Of a DNA stretch of 64,000 nt, positions 20,490 to 33,294 are shown in pieces. The stretch lies in the NCBI GenBank assembly GCA_029237695.1, contig JAQRGA010000117.1, positions 62,001-126,000 of the forward strand, read 5' to 3'. The notes beneath the pieces were generated by a model. It did no database searches, was not told the origin of the DNA, and saw only the letters and a list, made by a program, of their open reading frames with translations. Made by a program: the position numbers and the translations under genes. The stretch's first letter is position 1. Every line of letters starts with the position of its first letter. The stretch comes from Conchocele bisecta. Its lineage: Eukaryota > Mollusca > Bivalvia > Lucinida > Thyasiridae.

Positions 20490-22705
20490 TTAGGTTTGAG
20501 GAATTTGATTCCTCAAACCTTTTGTTTTCGTTGGTTTTTTTTTTTTTTTTTTTTTTCTTTTTATTCAGCCGTCGAGACTACAGCCCAAACCGCTGGTCGG
20601 ATCGACTTCAAATTTTGTATACCGATTCGCATCAACAGTGAGACGAGAATAACGCAATTTTCAGAATTCTCATGACGTCACTTTCTACGAAACCGGAAGT
20701 GACGTCATATATCATATAATTCCCTATAACTTCCTTATTTTCCAACCGATTTCAAAAATTTTTGAATTGTAAAGCTGCGAGAATTCTCTATCTTCGCTTC
20801 GCTGACAATGTTTGGCTATCTGCTCAAATGAGAGAGCTATAGACATGTGAAATTGAGAAAAATGAAAAAAATCAACAATTTCAGATTTTTATTTTATTTT
20901 AACGGGTGGTCTTTTAAAACAGTTTCCAATTTGTACAGTAATCTCAGCAACATAATTTTTTGACAGCGTCATGCGGGACATTCATCCGCACAGAAGATGA
21001 TATTTTTCAGAGCAATGGCTTGAATAGTTCTGATTCTATTGTCTTTCAAACTTGGACGTTTTTTTTCAATTTTTCAAATTTGAAATGGTCATAACTTTTT
21101 TATTATCTAACCGATTTCAAATATTTTTTTTGCATTAAAAAGCCAACAAAATTCTATATCTCCGTTTCGCTGGTAGTTTTTGGCTATCTGCCCAAATGAG
21201 AGAGTTGTAGGCATTTGAAGTTTTTAAAAAAAATTGAAATGGTCATAACTTCCTTATTATTCAACCGATTTCAAATATTTTTTTTGCATTAAAAAGCCAA
21301 TAAAATTCTCTATCTCCGGTTCGCTGGTAGTTTTTAGCTATCTGCTCAAATGCGCGAGCTACATGTATTTGAAGTTTGAGAACGAGCATATAAACTTAGC
21401 CGCCTAGAACAGTGTGTACAGCTGACAAACTTCGAGGTGGAGGCCAGACAGGTATGGTGGGCTGTATCAGACACTGGTTTTATATACGAACTGACATGCT
21501 GTGAGTGCTTTAGAATCGTCTTAACTTCAATGTCAGACTAGGGGGTTAACGGTACACATTTCGTAGAACGTTATATAATGAAAAATGCTTAGAATAGTCA
21601 AGCGATTCTGAAAATACAAAACTTTTTTTTTCAATTTCATTTTCGTTGGTTTTTTTTTTCTTTTTATTCAGCCGTCGGGACTACAGCCCAAACCGCTTGT
21701 CGGATCGACTTCAAATTTTATATGCCGATTTGTATCAACTGTGAGACGAGAATAACGCAATTTTCAGAATTATCATGACGTCACTTTCCACGAAACCGGA
21801 AGTGACGTCATATATCATATAATGTCCTATAACTTCCACATTTTTCAACCGATTTCAAAAATTCTTTTTGTATTCGAAAGCTGCGAGAAATCTCTATCTT
21901 CGCTTTCCTGGCCGTTATTGGCTATCTGCTCAAATGAAAGAGCTATTGACATGTGAAGTTGAGAAAAATGAAAAAAATCAACAATTTCGGATTTTATTTT
22001 TTATTTTAACGGGTGGTCTTCGAAAACAGTTTCCAATTTGTACAGTAATCTCAGCAACATAATTTTTTGACAGCGTGACGCGGGACATTCATCCGCACAA
22101 AAGATGATACTTTTCAGAGCTATAGCTTGAAGAGTTCCGATTCTATTGCCTTTCAAACTTGGACGTTTTTTTTAAATTTTTCAAATTTGAAATGTTCATA
22201 ACTTTGTTATTATCTAACCGATTTCAAATATTTTTTTTCCATTAAAAAGCCAACAAAATTCTCTATCTCCGCTTCGCTGGTAGTTTTTGGCTATCTGCCC
22301 AAATGAGAGAGTTGTAGGCATTTGAAGTTTGGTTCTTTCATTTTTTTAATTTTGAAATGGTCATAACTTTTTTATTATTCAACCGATTTCAAATATTTTT
22401 TTTCCATTAAAAAGGCAATAAAATTCTCTATCTCCGCATCACTGGTAGTTTTTAGCTATCTGCTCAAATGAGAGAGCTACATGCATTTGAAGTTTGACAG
22501 CGTCACGTTAAATCACACAGTAACAATATAAACAATTTTCATTTTATATACGAACTGACATGCTGTGAGTGCTTTAGAATCGTCTCAACTTCAATGTCAG
22601 ACTAGGGGGTTAACGGTACACATTTCGTAGAACGTTATATAATGAAAAATGCTTAGGATAGTCAAGCGATTCTGAAAATACAAAACTTTATTTTTTCAAT
22701 TTCAT
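20490..22705 (+). mobile_element. Hairpin-headed element with a duplicated 1.1-kb unit
   Basis: It opens with the perfect hairpin AGGTTTGAGGAAT-ttg-ATTCCTCAAACCT (20492-20520). Two long direct copies follow (about 20525-21636 and 21637-22705), both with TCAGCCGTCG.GACTACAGCC, GAAACCGGAAGTGACGTCAT and a closing GGGGGTTAACGGTACACATT block. Each copy also contains smaller units with AACCGATTTCAAATATTTTT and TTCGCTGGTAGTTTTTGGC. No protein is recognisable. Confidence 0.8.
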
Positions 22706-23097
22706 TGGAATTGCATCAATTTTTTTGGAGTTTCATATGTTTTCGTCATTGGCAATGTCTTCTAATCACTTTGCCAGTGTACGTTTGTCAGTACATCAAG
22801 CCTCAAACCGTTGATGCAGCTTCAGCTGCTCTAGTTCTAGTTGTTCTATTCATGATAACGCCATTGGTAGTTGAATATTAGTGTATCAGTCACACAAGAA
22901 TTAAATTAAAATGTTAAATATCCAATATATCCAATGTCAGCCTGTGACAGAATACATGTACGGTACCATATATACCATATATGAATCTCCGCGTCGGTCA
23001 ACAAGACCTATAAAATATTGGATGAGCAGTCGGCAAAGACATATAGCGAACGGTAGATAAATAAGACACATATCATAATCGGCATTTGTGTAATTAG
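22706..23097. other. No recognised feature
   Basis: I see no gene, RNA or repeat that I can support. Confidence 0.5.
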
Positions 23098-23370
23098 GGC
23101 CCCGCCGAGAATCGGCAGTGCCCTACAGGTTTCGCCCTGTCCTGTCTGTCCGTCTGTCTGTCTGTCCGACCGACAGTCCGTTTATTTTTTTGAAAGTTTG
23201 TGTAAGAGTTTCCAAATCACCTATAATTTCTGTTTGCCTTCAGCTAATATCTTCATATTGCACACATGCATTACTTAGTAACTATACATCATTCCAATTA
23301 ATACAATTAACCTCGCTACTGATCGTACGTCCGTCCGTCCGTCTGTCTGTTTATGTATTTGATTAATCTG
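23098..23370 (+). mobile_element. GGGCCCCGCCGAGAATCGG element, copy 1
   Basis: It starts AGGGCCCCGCCGAGAATCGG, has GTCCGTCTGTCTG tracts and a core with AATTTCTGTTTGCCTTCAGC and ATTGCACACATGCATTAC. The same sequence forms 49528-50455. No 3' terminus is evident, so it is probably truncated. Confidence 0.7.
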
Positions 23371-24407
23371 GCTCCATATGCTATCACAAAGAAACAAGAA
23401 ATACTTTGAATTGTTTTATTAAATATCATCAGAATGTTTTATCACTCAATATGTTGCAGATACTACATAAAAGAAAACTCTGTATGAATTATTGTTGACA
23501 GTAACCTGGTAATTTGCCTCGGTGCAAGTAAAATCCCATTAAATGCTATTCCCGAACATAAGACAAAATACAGTCATCAAATAACGTATGTATCGTCTAG
23601 CCTGTACATGCTTATTTATTTGCATAACAGTTGACACTCATACAGTGTCTTTGATATATGTCGTCTCCTATGAAAAAATCATCCTACTATGTTTTTGTTC
23701 ACAAGTATGTACGTATAGCCAAATTAGAAACCTACATATATATGTATCTAGAAGCCACCACATCTTTATTTGATATTAGAGTTTAACGCGCTGCGTAGAC
23801 AAAAACATACGAAATGCGATCAGCTTAATGCCCAATCTCCAATGCAGGATGCGTCACAAATAGAACACGAGAAAATGGATGCACATTGTTTGTTAAAACT
23901 GGGGTCCCACATGCCAGGTTATAATATAGGGAGACAGATAGTTTTGTATATTCTGTAGATATGACATTTTCTGGCAAAATAAACATTCATTCACCATTAC
24001 CCTACATACTGATTGGCATAATTATGCATTTTATATCAGACTTAAATTTCCACACTGATATCAGGGGCGATAACCGTGTAAATACTGTAATGGAAAAGAA
24101 ACATATGATCACTTTTTCATTACATTACATTGAATGAATTTTGGACAAAGATATCAAACATTTTCAGCAAAATCGGAAATAGCAAATCTTTCCAAGCACT
24201 AGAATTTCTAATCATAGGCTATAAAATTCAACTTAAAGAATATGAATTTATTAATATCAATCTTAGCCAAATAGCATACTGCATTTATAAATCACATTTT
24301 ATTGATGATAAAATGTTGCAAGCATCGAATATGTTAAAAATGATGTATTACGATTTACTTAGTCATAGAGAATCTATGTTTACAAAAATCTGATACATTC
24401 ATTAAGT
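23371..24407. other. Mostly unassigned
   Basis: It includes a piece at 23978-24062 (AAACATTCATTCACCATTA, TCCACACTGATAT) repeated at 43722-43806. The ORFs at 23770-23958 and 24130-24393 have no recognisable domain and no convincing splice borders. Confidence 0.5.
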
Positions 24408-26449
24408 TTTTAGCTCACCTGAGCGAAGCTCATGTGAGCTATTGTTACCGCAATGTGTCCGTCGTCCATCATCGTCCGTGAACATTTCCAAACGTCTTCT
24501 CTTCGTTAACCATTGGGCCTATAGTCACCAAACTTCATGGGCATGGTCCTTAGGTAGGGGTATTACAAAATTGTTAAAATGACGTTATTACGTAATCCAA
24601 GATGGCCACCGTCTAAAAATAGCACAAATTCTTCAAAAATCTTCTTCTCAAGAACCGCCAACCGGATTTCGACAAAACTTTTAGGAATGATCGATGTACA
24701 ATGCTCTTTCAAAGTTGTTAAAATGGTGACCCCGGGGTCAAAAATGGGCGTGGCCCGTGGGGTCAAATTGGGTTCAAATTTTATTTTTGACCGAATATGG
24801 TCATGTTATATACTAAATCGAAGGTATCAACGAGGCGATCACTCTGGTGCATTTTTTGTCAAAATCGGATGGTTATGTCATCCAAGATGGCCACCGAAAG
24901 GTCAAAAGTTTGTTCTTTTATTAGATATTTCAAAAAATTTCTTCACATGAACCGCTTGGCCCATGGTAGCCAAACTTAAAAGTTATGGTCCATGGGTGAA
25001 GCCTTTTCAGATTTGTTAAAATGGAGGTCATCGCTAATCCAAGATGGCCGCCGTCTAAAAATAGCATAAATTCTTAAAAAATCTTCTCATGAACCGCTGG
25101 CCGGATTTCGAGGAAACTTGGTAGGAATGATCGATGTACAATGCTCTTTCAAATTTGTTAAAATGGTGACCCCGGGGTCAAAAATGGGTGTGGCCAGTGG
25201 GGTCAAATTTTATTTTTGACCGAATATGGTCATGTCTATATCAAATCGAAGGTATCAAAGAGGCGATTGCTCTGATACATTTTTGTCAAAATTGATGGTC
25301 ATGTCATCCAAGATGGCCGCCGAAAGGTCAAAAGGTCGTTCTTTTATTAGAGATTTCAAAATTCTTCTTCACACGAACTGCTTGGCCCATGGTGGCCAAA
25401 CTTGACAGTTATGGTCCATGGGTGAAGTCTTTTCAGATTTGTTAAAACGGAGATCGTCGCTAATCCAAGATGGCCGCCATCTAAAAATAGCACAAATTCT
25501 TAACAAATAAAATTCTCGTGAACCGCCAGCCGGATTTCGACAAAACTTGGTAGGAATGATCGATGTAGAATGCTCTTTCATAGTTGTTAGAATGGTGACC
25601 CCGGGGTCAAAAATGGGCGTGGCCCGTGGGGTCAAATTTGGGTCAAATTTTATTTTTGACCGAATATGGTCATGTCTATATCAAGTCGAAGGTATCAAAG
25701 AGACGATTGCTCTGGTACATTTTTGTCGAAATTGGATGGTGTTGTCATCCAAGATGGCCGCCGAAAGGTCAAAATGTACTTATTTTATTAGAGATTTAAA
25801 AATTCTTCTTCACACGAACCGCTTGGCCCATGGTGGCGAAATTTCACAGTTATGGTCCATGGGTGAAGCCTTTTCAGATTTGTTAAAACAGGTCGTCGCT
25901 AATCCAAGATGGCCGCCGTCTAAAAATATAACAAATTCTTAAAAAATCTTCTTCTCATGAACTGCCAGCCGGATTTCGACGAAACATGGTAGGAATGATC
26001 GATGTAGAATGTTCTTTCAAAGGTGTTAAAATGGTGACCCCGGGGTCAAAAATGGGCGTAGCCGGTGGAGTCAAATTTTATTTTTGACTGAATATGCTCA
26101 TGTCGTATATCAAATTGAAGGTATCGATGAGGCGATTGGTGCAATATTTGTCGGAATCGGATGATTATGTCATCCATGATGGCCGCCAAAAGGTCCATTT
26201 ATGCAAGATTTTGAACGTCTTTTTCTCAGGAACCATGTGGCCGATGCTGACCAAACTTCATAGTAAGTTAAGATCCTTGGGTGAAGCATTTTTAGATTTG
26301 GTAAACTGAGAGTCATCGCTTAATCCAAGATGACCGCCATATAAAAATAGCACAATTTTTTTAAAACACATATGAACTCAATGTCACATTCTCCTCTGGT
26401 GTTCATGGAGTCAGGTGAGCGAATTAGGGCCATTATGGCCCTCTTGTTT
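24408..26449 (+). mobile_element. AGCTCACCTGAGC element, copy 2
   Basis: It has the same plan as 10789-12834: 5' hairpin at 24412-24440, about four core units of roughly 440 bp (CCAAGATGGCCGCC near 25037, 25467 and 25905), 3' TCAGGTGAGC, hairpin AGGGCCATTATGGCCCT and end CTTGTTT. The 3' hairpin differs from copies 1 and 3 only in its loop-proximal base. Confidence 0.85.
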
Positions 26450-26782
26450 AATAATTTGAAAGATTTGCTGTAGTGATCAACGCGTAACATGTCGCATACA
26501 TGTATATATATCCTGGAATAATAACTACTACCATTACTATTAACTATGCTAGCTGTAAGTATAAGACAATAAATATTCTCCACCCAGCCCGAACAAGCCT
26601 GATCGAGGTCTACATTGCTGTTTCTCAGATCGGTAATAACCGATACTTGTAAATATATTAACTGTTTTCTGTCTGCCAATTATATAAGACAAACCTGGTC
26701 ACATATCTGATAGAAGTGACTCTTGAGATAATATACACACTGTTCATCATATTATTTGTTTTACATTTATAACCATATACAG

Positions 26783-27412
26783 CTGAATCTCGTTATCTCC
26801 ATATCGTTTATCTCGATATACCTGCTTATCTCGATATACGTCCCAGGTCCCGGCAGAATTCCCTATATAGATCATATAGTTTATTCCTGATAACTCGATA
26901 TCGGATATGTCGATATATCGGTTTAGTCGAAGTGGAAATGGAGTCCCGATAGTATGTTTCCTTCACATTTGTATTCTGATATGTCGATGCAAAAATTAAG
27001 CGCACAGCGCCGCCAAGTCTGAATCAGCGCAATTATCCCAGGTAAGTTTTCACACGTCTATAGAAACCAAAGACACCGCCACCGCTAAAATGCGTTTAAA
27101 GTTGCATGACCAGTTAAAGCAGTTCACTTAAAACCATAATTAATCAATTAAACTTAATGTGATATCAAATCTCTTTTAACGGAAAAATTAATTAAACGGT
27201 GTAGCAATAAGTTAATTATGAAAACAGCTTAGAATAAACTCAAGCCGCGATTTATGAAAACCCAGAAATAAAGTTAAGAGGCATTTCTGAAACGATTTTG
27301 TTCAGATTTTTGTTCCGATAAATTTGGCGAATTGTTATCTAGAAGTTCGGATATGTCGATATATTTGAATCAGTCCATTTGACTTCGAGATAACTATAAT
27401 GACCTGTATTAT
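26783..27412. mobile_element. Decayed DNA element with degenerate inverted ends
   Basis: The left end ACAGCTGAATCTCGTTATCT and the right end (reverse complement ACAGGTCATTATAGTTATCT) are similar. TCTCGATAT-type motifs pack the left side. An inverted relative of the left half lies at 19515-19850. No transposase is recognisable. Confidence 0.5.
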
Positions 27413-27451
27413 GTGTACACATTATAACAATACTATTAAATACGATATATA

Positions 27452-27661
27452 CAGTGGAACCCCTCTAAACCGGACACTCATGAAATATGGATATTTAATT
27501 TACCGGTACATGTGTTTCGCTGTTATGTATCTCTGATTACAATGACGTTTCATGATTGCAAAACACTAGAATGTGCCATAAAGGGCTAACATGTCTGATT
27601 TGCAGTGGAACATCACCAAACGGGACACATCAGGGCGTCCGGAATTGGAGAGGTTCCACTG
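27452..27661. mobile_element. Pogo/Tigger-like MITE with TA target duplication
   Basis: The ends CAGTGGAACCCCTCTAAACC and the inverted right end ...GGAGAGGTTCCACTG pair over about 25 positions with a few mismatches, and both are flanked by TA. CAGTGGAACC ends and TA duplications are typical of pogo-like elements of the Tc1/mariner superfamily. At 210 bp it is non-autonomous. Confidence 0.8.
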
Positions 27662-27663
27662 TA

Positions 27664-28150
27664 CATGTAACTTTACAAAATAAATATATTTGAATGAGCA
27701 TAAGTATTCACGTATAAAATACCCGATTTTACTTCGAACAGACAGCTCACATCTGCAGTCTGTCCACAGTTCAATCGGTTATATCTCTACAACAACAATA
27801 AATACATCTATTCAACTACATGTGAAACAATCAGCGTAGACTCTGACCAGAACGCACATCCGTGCGATCAAAATCTGAGTCCACACAGCTTGTCATTATA
27901 ATATTAACTGCATCAGAATAGTTTGTAAATTAATATCAATAGCCTTTTGACTTTGACAATAATTGTATGTATTGTGAGGACCAATAGTGTGAATCGCACC
28001 AGATCGGGCATAATGACGGTCTGGTCGGCTCCACAATATATGTCGCTGACTTTGTGATACATGTTTGTTACTTATTGATACAACAAAAAAATAATAAACG
28101 GGTTGTCCACTGACAATTAAAAAAACGTGTTTCCTTACAATGTTACCGGA
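27664..28150. other. No recognised feature
   Basis: AT-rich sequence without a supported gene or repeat. Confidence 0.5.
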
Positions 28151-28159
28151 CATTACTAT

Positions 28160-28260
28160 TTATTCTCTGTATTTCTTATTATTACACACTTATTTAATTC
28201 CTATAAAGAACAGTTTGTGCCTGCTGAGTGAATATGTGCCTTTAACACCAATTGTTCATA
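28160..28260. repeat. Dispersed repeat, paralogue of 44310-44380
   Basis: Both contain TTACACACTTATTTAATTCC-type sequence (44312: ATACACTTATTTAATTCCTA), TATAAA.AACA and GTGCCT.CT.AGTG followed by ACCTTTAA-type sequence. The class is unknown. Confidence 0.55.
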
Positions 28261-28382
28261 CCTGAATTAGGACAAAGCTTTCATTCTTGTTGATTCTTTC
28301 ATAAAATAAGATGACTAGCTGCATCCAATAATTAGCGTCTAACATTCGTGTCCATTACACAAACATTGTATTAGCGAGCGCA

Positions 28383-28428
28383 CCCCAGTAAACCCCCAGT
28401 GACTTACGTAAATAGGGGGTTTGCTGGG
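28383..28428. repeat. Short inverted repeat (hairpin)
   Basis: CCCCAGTAAACCCCC and GGGGGTTTGCTGGGG pair with one mismatch across a 16-base spacer. Confidence 0.85.
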
Positions 28429-28796
28429 GAGCCCACGCAATAGGTAATGCGGTCAAATAGCCCACAATTCAGTGACTATTATCGATCAGTAAATTATGTT
28501 GTAAGCAATTGTAGTATATATATTCAATGTGTTTATTATTTAAATATATCATATTGGTACTCCTTTAAATAATATCGGTATATATTAAATGTTTTGATTG
28601 TCTCTCGATTGCTCATGAATACAAAGTAAAAACTAATTCAGCTTATTTTGAAGCAAATCACACAAGCTTAAAAAATAGTGCTGAAGTATAAACCATATTA
28701 TAGTGTATTGTTCATAATTATATCGCTATGAAACATTAATTATTAAAACAATAGATGATATCGCTGTTTCGCTATATATGATATTTATAACAAAAC

Positions 28797-29137
28797 TTTT
28801 GTTATGCCCCCGCCACCGACTGGTGAGGGGAGCACATAGTGTTACCGGCGTCCGTACGTCCGTCCGTCCCGAAACCTTAATGCTTGGGTAAATGGCTTAT
28901 AATTTGCGTTTCCTTGCTCGGATCTGCTTCACATTTCACACACGCATTGCTCCAATGGGCCTCTGCCACCCTGTGACAAATCCACATTCGTCCCGCCCCC
29001 GCTAGGCACAGGGTCACAGACTTGGTGCGTTCGAAACCTTAATGCTCGGGTAAATGGCTTATAATCAAATATGCCTCGTTTTCTTTGGCTGCAGCGGCGG
29101 CATTTGTGTGCCAACAGGCCACATTTCTAGTTTTGTA
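28797..29137 (+). mobile_element. TATGCCCCCGCC element with one 170-bp core unit (HINE-like)
   Basis: The 5' head TATGCCCCCGCCACCGACTG is followed by a GTCCGTCCGTCC tract. One core unit holds GCTCGGATCTGCTTCACAT. At the 3' side GGCGGCATTTGTGTGCC contains an inverted copy of the terminus, followed by a weak hairpin (TGTG/CACA) and the end CTAGTTTT. The core is related to the arrays at 1-1200 and 34972-37342. Confidence 0.7.
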
Positions 29138-29159
29138 TTTGTCCGTGTACGGATTTCTG

Positions 29160-30425
29160 TCACACCAAGTTTCGACAACGTTCAATTCCGTTTGATTCTA
29201 ATTTCTCTGAAGAATGTTCAGACTAACTACATAAATAATTCTGCTAAAGTAGTGTTAACATCTGGAACATGGTCATTAAAAGGAAGAAATCACAGTCGTA
29301 TTCATGAAAAATAAGATTTACCCGAAACCTCATTAAACCGCCGCTATTAATCCAGTGTAAACAATAGACCACGTGATCCCATGCCCTGTGTAGCCGTGTC
29401 CACTTATTGACACGGTGTGCTAATCACGATAATATACCCCAACAATTATTGGAAACGGTTTGAATTTCTCGGTAAAAACTGCGAAAATCATTGGATGCGC
29501 GTAAACTCCTTATCGGATCGTCTGTTGCCGTTGATAGCGATTTAACGTACTGATCTGCTCTGATTTATTTGTCAACATTCAACATCATTTACAGAATATA
29601 TGACTGATTGTGGACATCAAATAACGGCACAATAAGATGACATCTGCTCTGAAATATCTGTGAATTCTGATACTTGGCTACAACCAACACATTAAACAGA
29701 CCTAATTATAAATACACGTGTCGCTTTGTGTTTGAAAAAAATTGATAATGCTCAGCTGTGTTGACAGCTTGTTGATCTCAGGATCTGATGACATACAGCG
29801 CACAGTTGTAAAATTTGACCTTGTGTAATGTTGTGAAATTGACAAGTACTTTGATCCGTGCCGCACACCTCGCTGTTGGAGACAATGTGACAATTACATT
29901 CTCAATAATACGCAGATACAAAATCAGTAATATTTTCCGTAAATAGTGTTCAAAAGTTGACACAAAATATATCGCCAGATTTCATCGATATTCATTTAGA
30001 AAAAATCATCAATATTTTTTTGTAAATCGTGTTGAAAGTTGATGCAAAGTTCAGAGCTCACACGGAATTCAAATCAAATAAGCCTGCTGATACACGAATT
30101 CGGTAGCCACAGGCGCCGTTCGAACAGCGTTATGTTGAGGACATTAATTATTTCAAATTCATAAAAAAGAATGTTTGCTGTCGGAAATTCTTTTGTTTAC
30201 ACTAAAAGAGCCAAAATTAAATGCGATATTAATGTATATTATATGGACAGTAAATAATGTAAGTATACGTACGGTATACACAGTACCTGAAACTTAAAAA
30301 AAAAATACAATAACAGAATATTGGTGTATATATTATAAAAAGACGGACACTGTCATTGTTTCTGTCAGTTTATAGCTATTTTGATTAAAATCATAAAATC
30401 GTGAAACTATTAAAATCACAAAAAT
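29160..30425 (+). repeat. Dispersed repeat R1, copy 2
   Basis: This is the paralogue of 1256-2612, with about 190 extra bases near 30165-30355. It follows a 170-bp core element, as copy 1 does. Confidence 0.85.
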
Positions 30426-30431
30426 AATGGG

Positions 30432-30535
30432 AAAAAAAGCTCCTACCAAGTCAAGATTTGAACCTCCGACCCTTTCTGGAATCGGTAGTTAAACCACAAG
30501 AGTCAGCGACCTTAACCTCACGACGACTGGGCCGT
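30432..30535 (-). repeat. tRNA-like SINE head or tRNA pseudogene
   Basis: On the minus strand it reads like a degenerate serine/leucine-type tRNA: CGTGAGGTTAAGGTCGCTGA (A-box region), a long variable region, and GGAGGTTCAAATC (B-box). The candidate acceptor arms CCCAGTC and GACTTGG pair at six of seven positions, but the T stem is poor. Confidence 0.4.
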
Positions 30536-30659
30536 TTACGACAATACTATTTGTATAGAAGTCTTATCAGTCTTAATGCAAACATTTTGAACTTAATTAT
30601 TAAACTCTCTCTACAACAATACCGTTACAGCGATACACTATTGAGACTATGAGACTACA

Positions 30660-31520
30660 TGTATTAACATAAACAAGTAAGGTATCATTATATATCATAG
30701 GAGATATATTAACTATGTGTTAATAAACAAAACAAAATCCAATCATGACCAATGGCTATAATTAGCACTTGGCTCGCCTGAAAATAGTTGATTATCTCCC
30801 TAGTAGTTCACTGATATATTAATTCTAGATAAGGCATGTTTGCGTAATGCTCTTATTCATGAATTTAATGGTCATAACTAATGAATATGCTACATATATG
30901 AATCACATGGTTCAATATGTCCCCTAGAAAAAACATATGATAAACAACATTTTGGCGGCCATTTTGAATTATTTAAACATTTCAATCGCGATAATTTATG
31001 TTCAATAATAGTCTTGTTTCACTCGTTGATCAATAGAGGATGGACATTGGCACCAGGATTTCCCGCAGGATTTACCCGCAGGCATGTTGTTTTTCATCCA
31101 AGTGCCAACCGCACGAATCGAGTGTCGAGTGTCGAGTTTTAATTACAGAGCTGCTGAGAAAGCATTTAATGATACATGTATTATCAACATATTGCCGTCT
31201 ATGTGAAGAACTAAAATATTTCAAATTATATACTAAAATAAATAATTATTCATGGAACAAAATTTATTTTGTCTTACTTTACCTCAAGATAGGCTGAGGG
31301 CAAGTTTAGCCAAGTTCTAAATCTCGGAAATGTCCCACTGGCAATGTCAAAATTTAACTTGTATACATCAAAGTTACAAAGTTACAAAGCATATGTTGTC
31401 GACTGCCAGCCTTTGAACAGTATAGGCCATAGCGTATGATACCCACCTGCACAATTACACAGTCCTTCAAAGTCTATACTGTTAAGGACCCGTTCTATAC
31501 CTGATCATCGTTTAATTCAA
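30660..31520. other. No recognised feature
   Basis: It includes a TTTTGGCGGCCATTTTGAA motif near 30950 and the unrecognised ORF 31040-31297. Nothing else is supported. Confidence 0.5.
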
Positions 31521-31524
31521 AGAT

Positions 31525-31690
31525 TATTGCTTCATAAATGTGATATATGTATAACACATATGTGAATACTGCCTGTTACTGTATCCTATAAGGCACATGG
31601 AGTGGTCAAGTCGGCCATCTTTGTGTGTTCCAGCCATCAGCCAGTTTCACTTGTTCTGCCCTTTGACAAAGAGCTCAAAATGTGAAGTAG
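31525..31690. repeat. Dispersed repeat, paralogue of 13845-14010
   Basis: The blocks shared with the other copy are listed there. Confidence 0.65.
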
Positions 31691-32329
31691 AACATATGAT
31701 GTAATGTAGCTAATCACATTTAGAAAAGCCATGAGAACAGACTCCTATCAATTATATCACACCAAAATGATAATTTTTAATTATAGTTTATACACTATAT
31801 TGGAGACTGTCATGCAGTTCTCCCAGTTTTGACAGATGTGGTTTTGTGGTGGCAGGCCTGATCTACATGTAGGTCAGTGTCCCAGCTAGCGAGATTGCAT
31901 GATCATTTTAGATATGCTAATTTTGACAATGGAATTATTGGTTAAATTATATAGTTCAAAGGTCGCGGGAGCAGGGAGTGACATCCGCTGTCCCGGGAAT
32001 TCAGTTTTGCACAATGCGTAGTCAGCGTGGATGTTTCTGAGGATTCTTGACATAATTATATAATAGCGACTGGCTGGAATACTTCTGACTTGGATAATTA
32101 CTCATTATTAGATTTATCATTTTAATATAGACCATGTGATCTAGGAATTATTATTATTGTGAATGCTGAATGGATATCGTTATAATTTAATGATCGAGAA
32201 TTATTCGATTTATGCCGTGTGAAAGGCTTAGACATCCAGATTTAATATCTACTAGACGACAAAAGTGTTTCCCGTTTCTACGGATTATATTCCTTTGTTG
32301 CAACATTTCACGCATTTAATTGGAACCAA

Positions 32330-32545
32330 GTGTGTACAATTTGCCACAAAAATGGATGTGCGAGCCAGTTCGAACAGTCGGAAGCGCAATCTGCGGACGT
32401 GACATTGGATCGGGCTGAGATTCCGCAATCTAATATCTCGGTGGAGGTAGATCCACCTTACGACATGTCACTTCCCGAAAACTGGAGCGTGCAGAAGTTA
32501 AAATCTGAACTACGGCAACTGGGAATATCCCCAGGCCTTCGATAG
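32330..32545 (+). pseudogene. Unrecognised ORF inside the recombinase retroelement
   Basis: A 71-residue frame whose C-terminal part (NWSVQKLKSELRQLGI) resembles the helix of a SAP DNA-binding motif. It has no recognised full domain. It lies between A1 and the recombinase remnant and may be a fragment of the element's coding region. The resemblance is slight. Confidence 0.3.
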
Positions 32546-32599
32546 AAAAAATGTCGTTTAGTTCACCTATATCGGTCGGCGACATCAAATTCAAGATAT

Positions 32600-32972
32600 A
32601 TACAGAAATAACTCCATTAATTGCTGTCCAGTGTATTTGATGGAACATTATTTGTGCCTACGCAGAGAGCAGCTTACATCTACTGCGTTTTGTTATGATA
32701 TCTCGCCACTATTCATAGACGTGGATGGCAAACCGTTCACTAGGACTAAGTTTCTTTATTATGTGAAGCAAGTTTTATGCAGACTCGGTTATGACGAGAA
32801 TAAATATAGTGGCCATTCATTTCGGATTGGTGCTGCAAGCAGTGCAGCAAAAGCTAACATTGAAGATCACATGATACAAACTCTCGGTCGATGGTCTTCA
32901 TTATGCTATACCAGGTACATCAGAGTTGCACGCAGTGCTATACAAGCTGCACAGGCCCGGATGTGTCATTGA
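32600..32972 (+). pseudogene. Tyrosine recombinase, C-terminal catalytic fragment
   Basis: The frame encodes the C-terminal part of a phage-integrase-type tyrosine recombinase. Visible landmarks are FIDVDGKPFTR, then GHSFRIGAASSAA, which holds the H-x-x-R catalytic box, and LGRWSSLCYTRYIR, which holds the candidate nucleophilic tyrosine. The frame is open upstream of the first ATG through NNSINCCPVYLMEHYL, consistent with the usual CPV...L motif of this family. The N-terminal domain and first catalytic arginine are not found upstream, so it is truncated. In DIRS-order elements this enzyme integrates circular cDNA. Confidence 0.85.
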
Positions 32973-33294
32973 CTTCGTACAAGGTAAACAATACTGTGGA
33001 TGTGATAGTTCGTGCACTTTATTTAACAGCAGGTTACACACAGATGTCATATTTGTCTACATGTTCTTGTTGGGTACAACAAACTATTAATTAAGTTTGT
33101 TATGAGTACACGCATACCTGATTAATTTCTCCTCTTGGGGGCACTCATTGCTATTTTTAGTTTAAAAAATAATATCAATTCGTTTTGGACTATTTTGCCC
33201 CCTTTTCGATAAATTAATTCATATGTACATTTATGTGCGGCATCAGTTGAAACATTTGCCAGACTGTTGATACATCATTCACTCGCCTGAAGCG

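Noticed and set aside
24130..24393. 87-residue ORF as a coding exon
   Set aside because: AT-rich lysine/isoleucine/asparagine composition, no domain, no convincing acceptor and donor pair.
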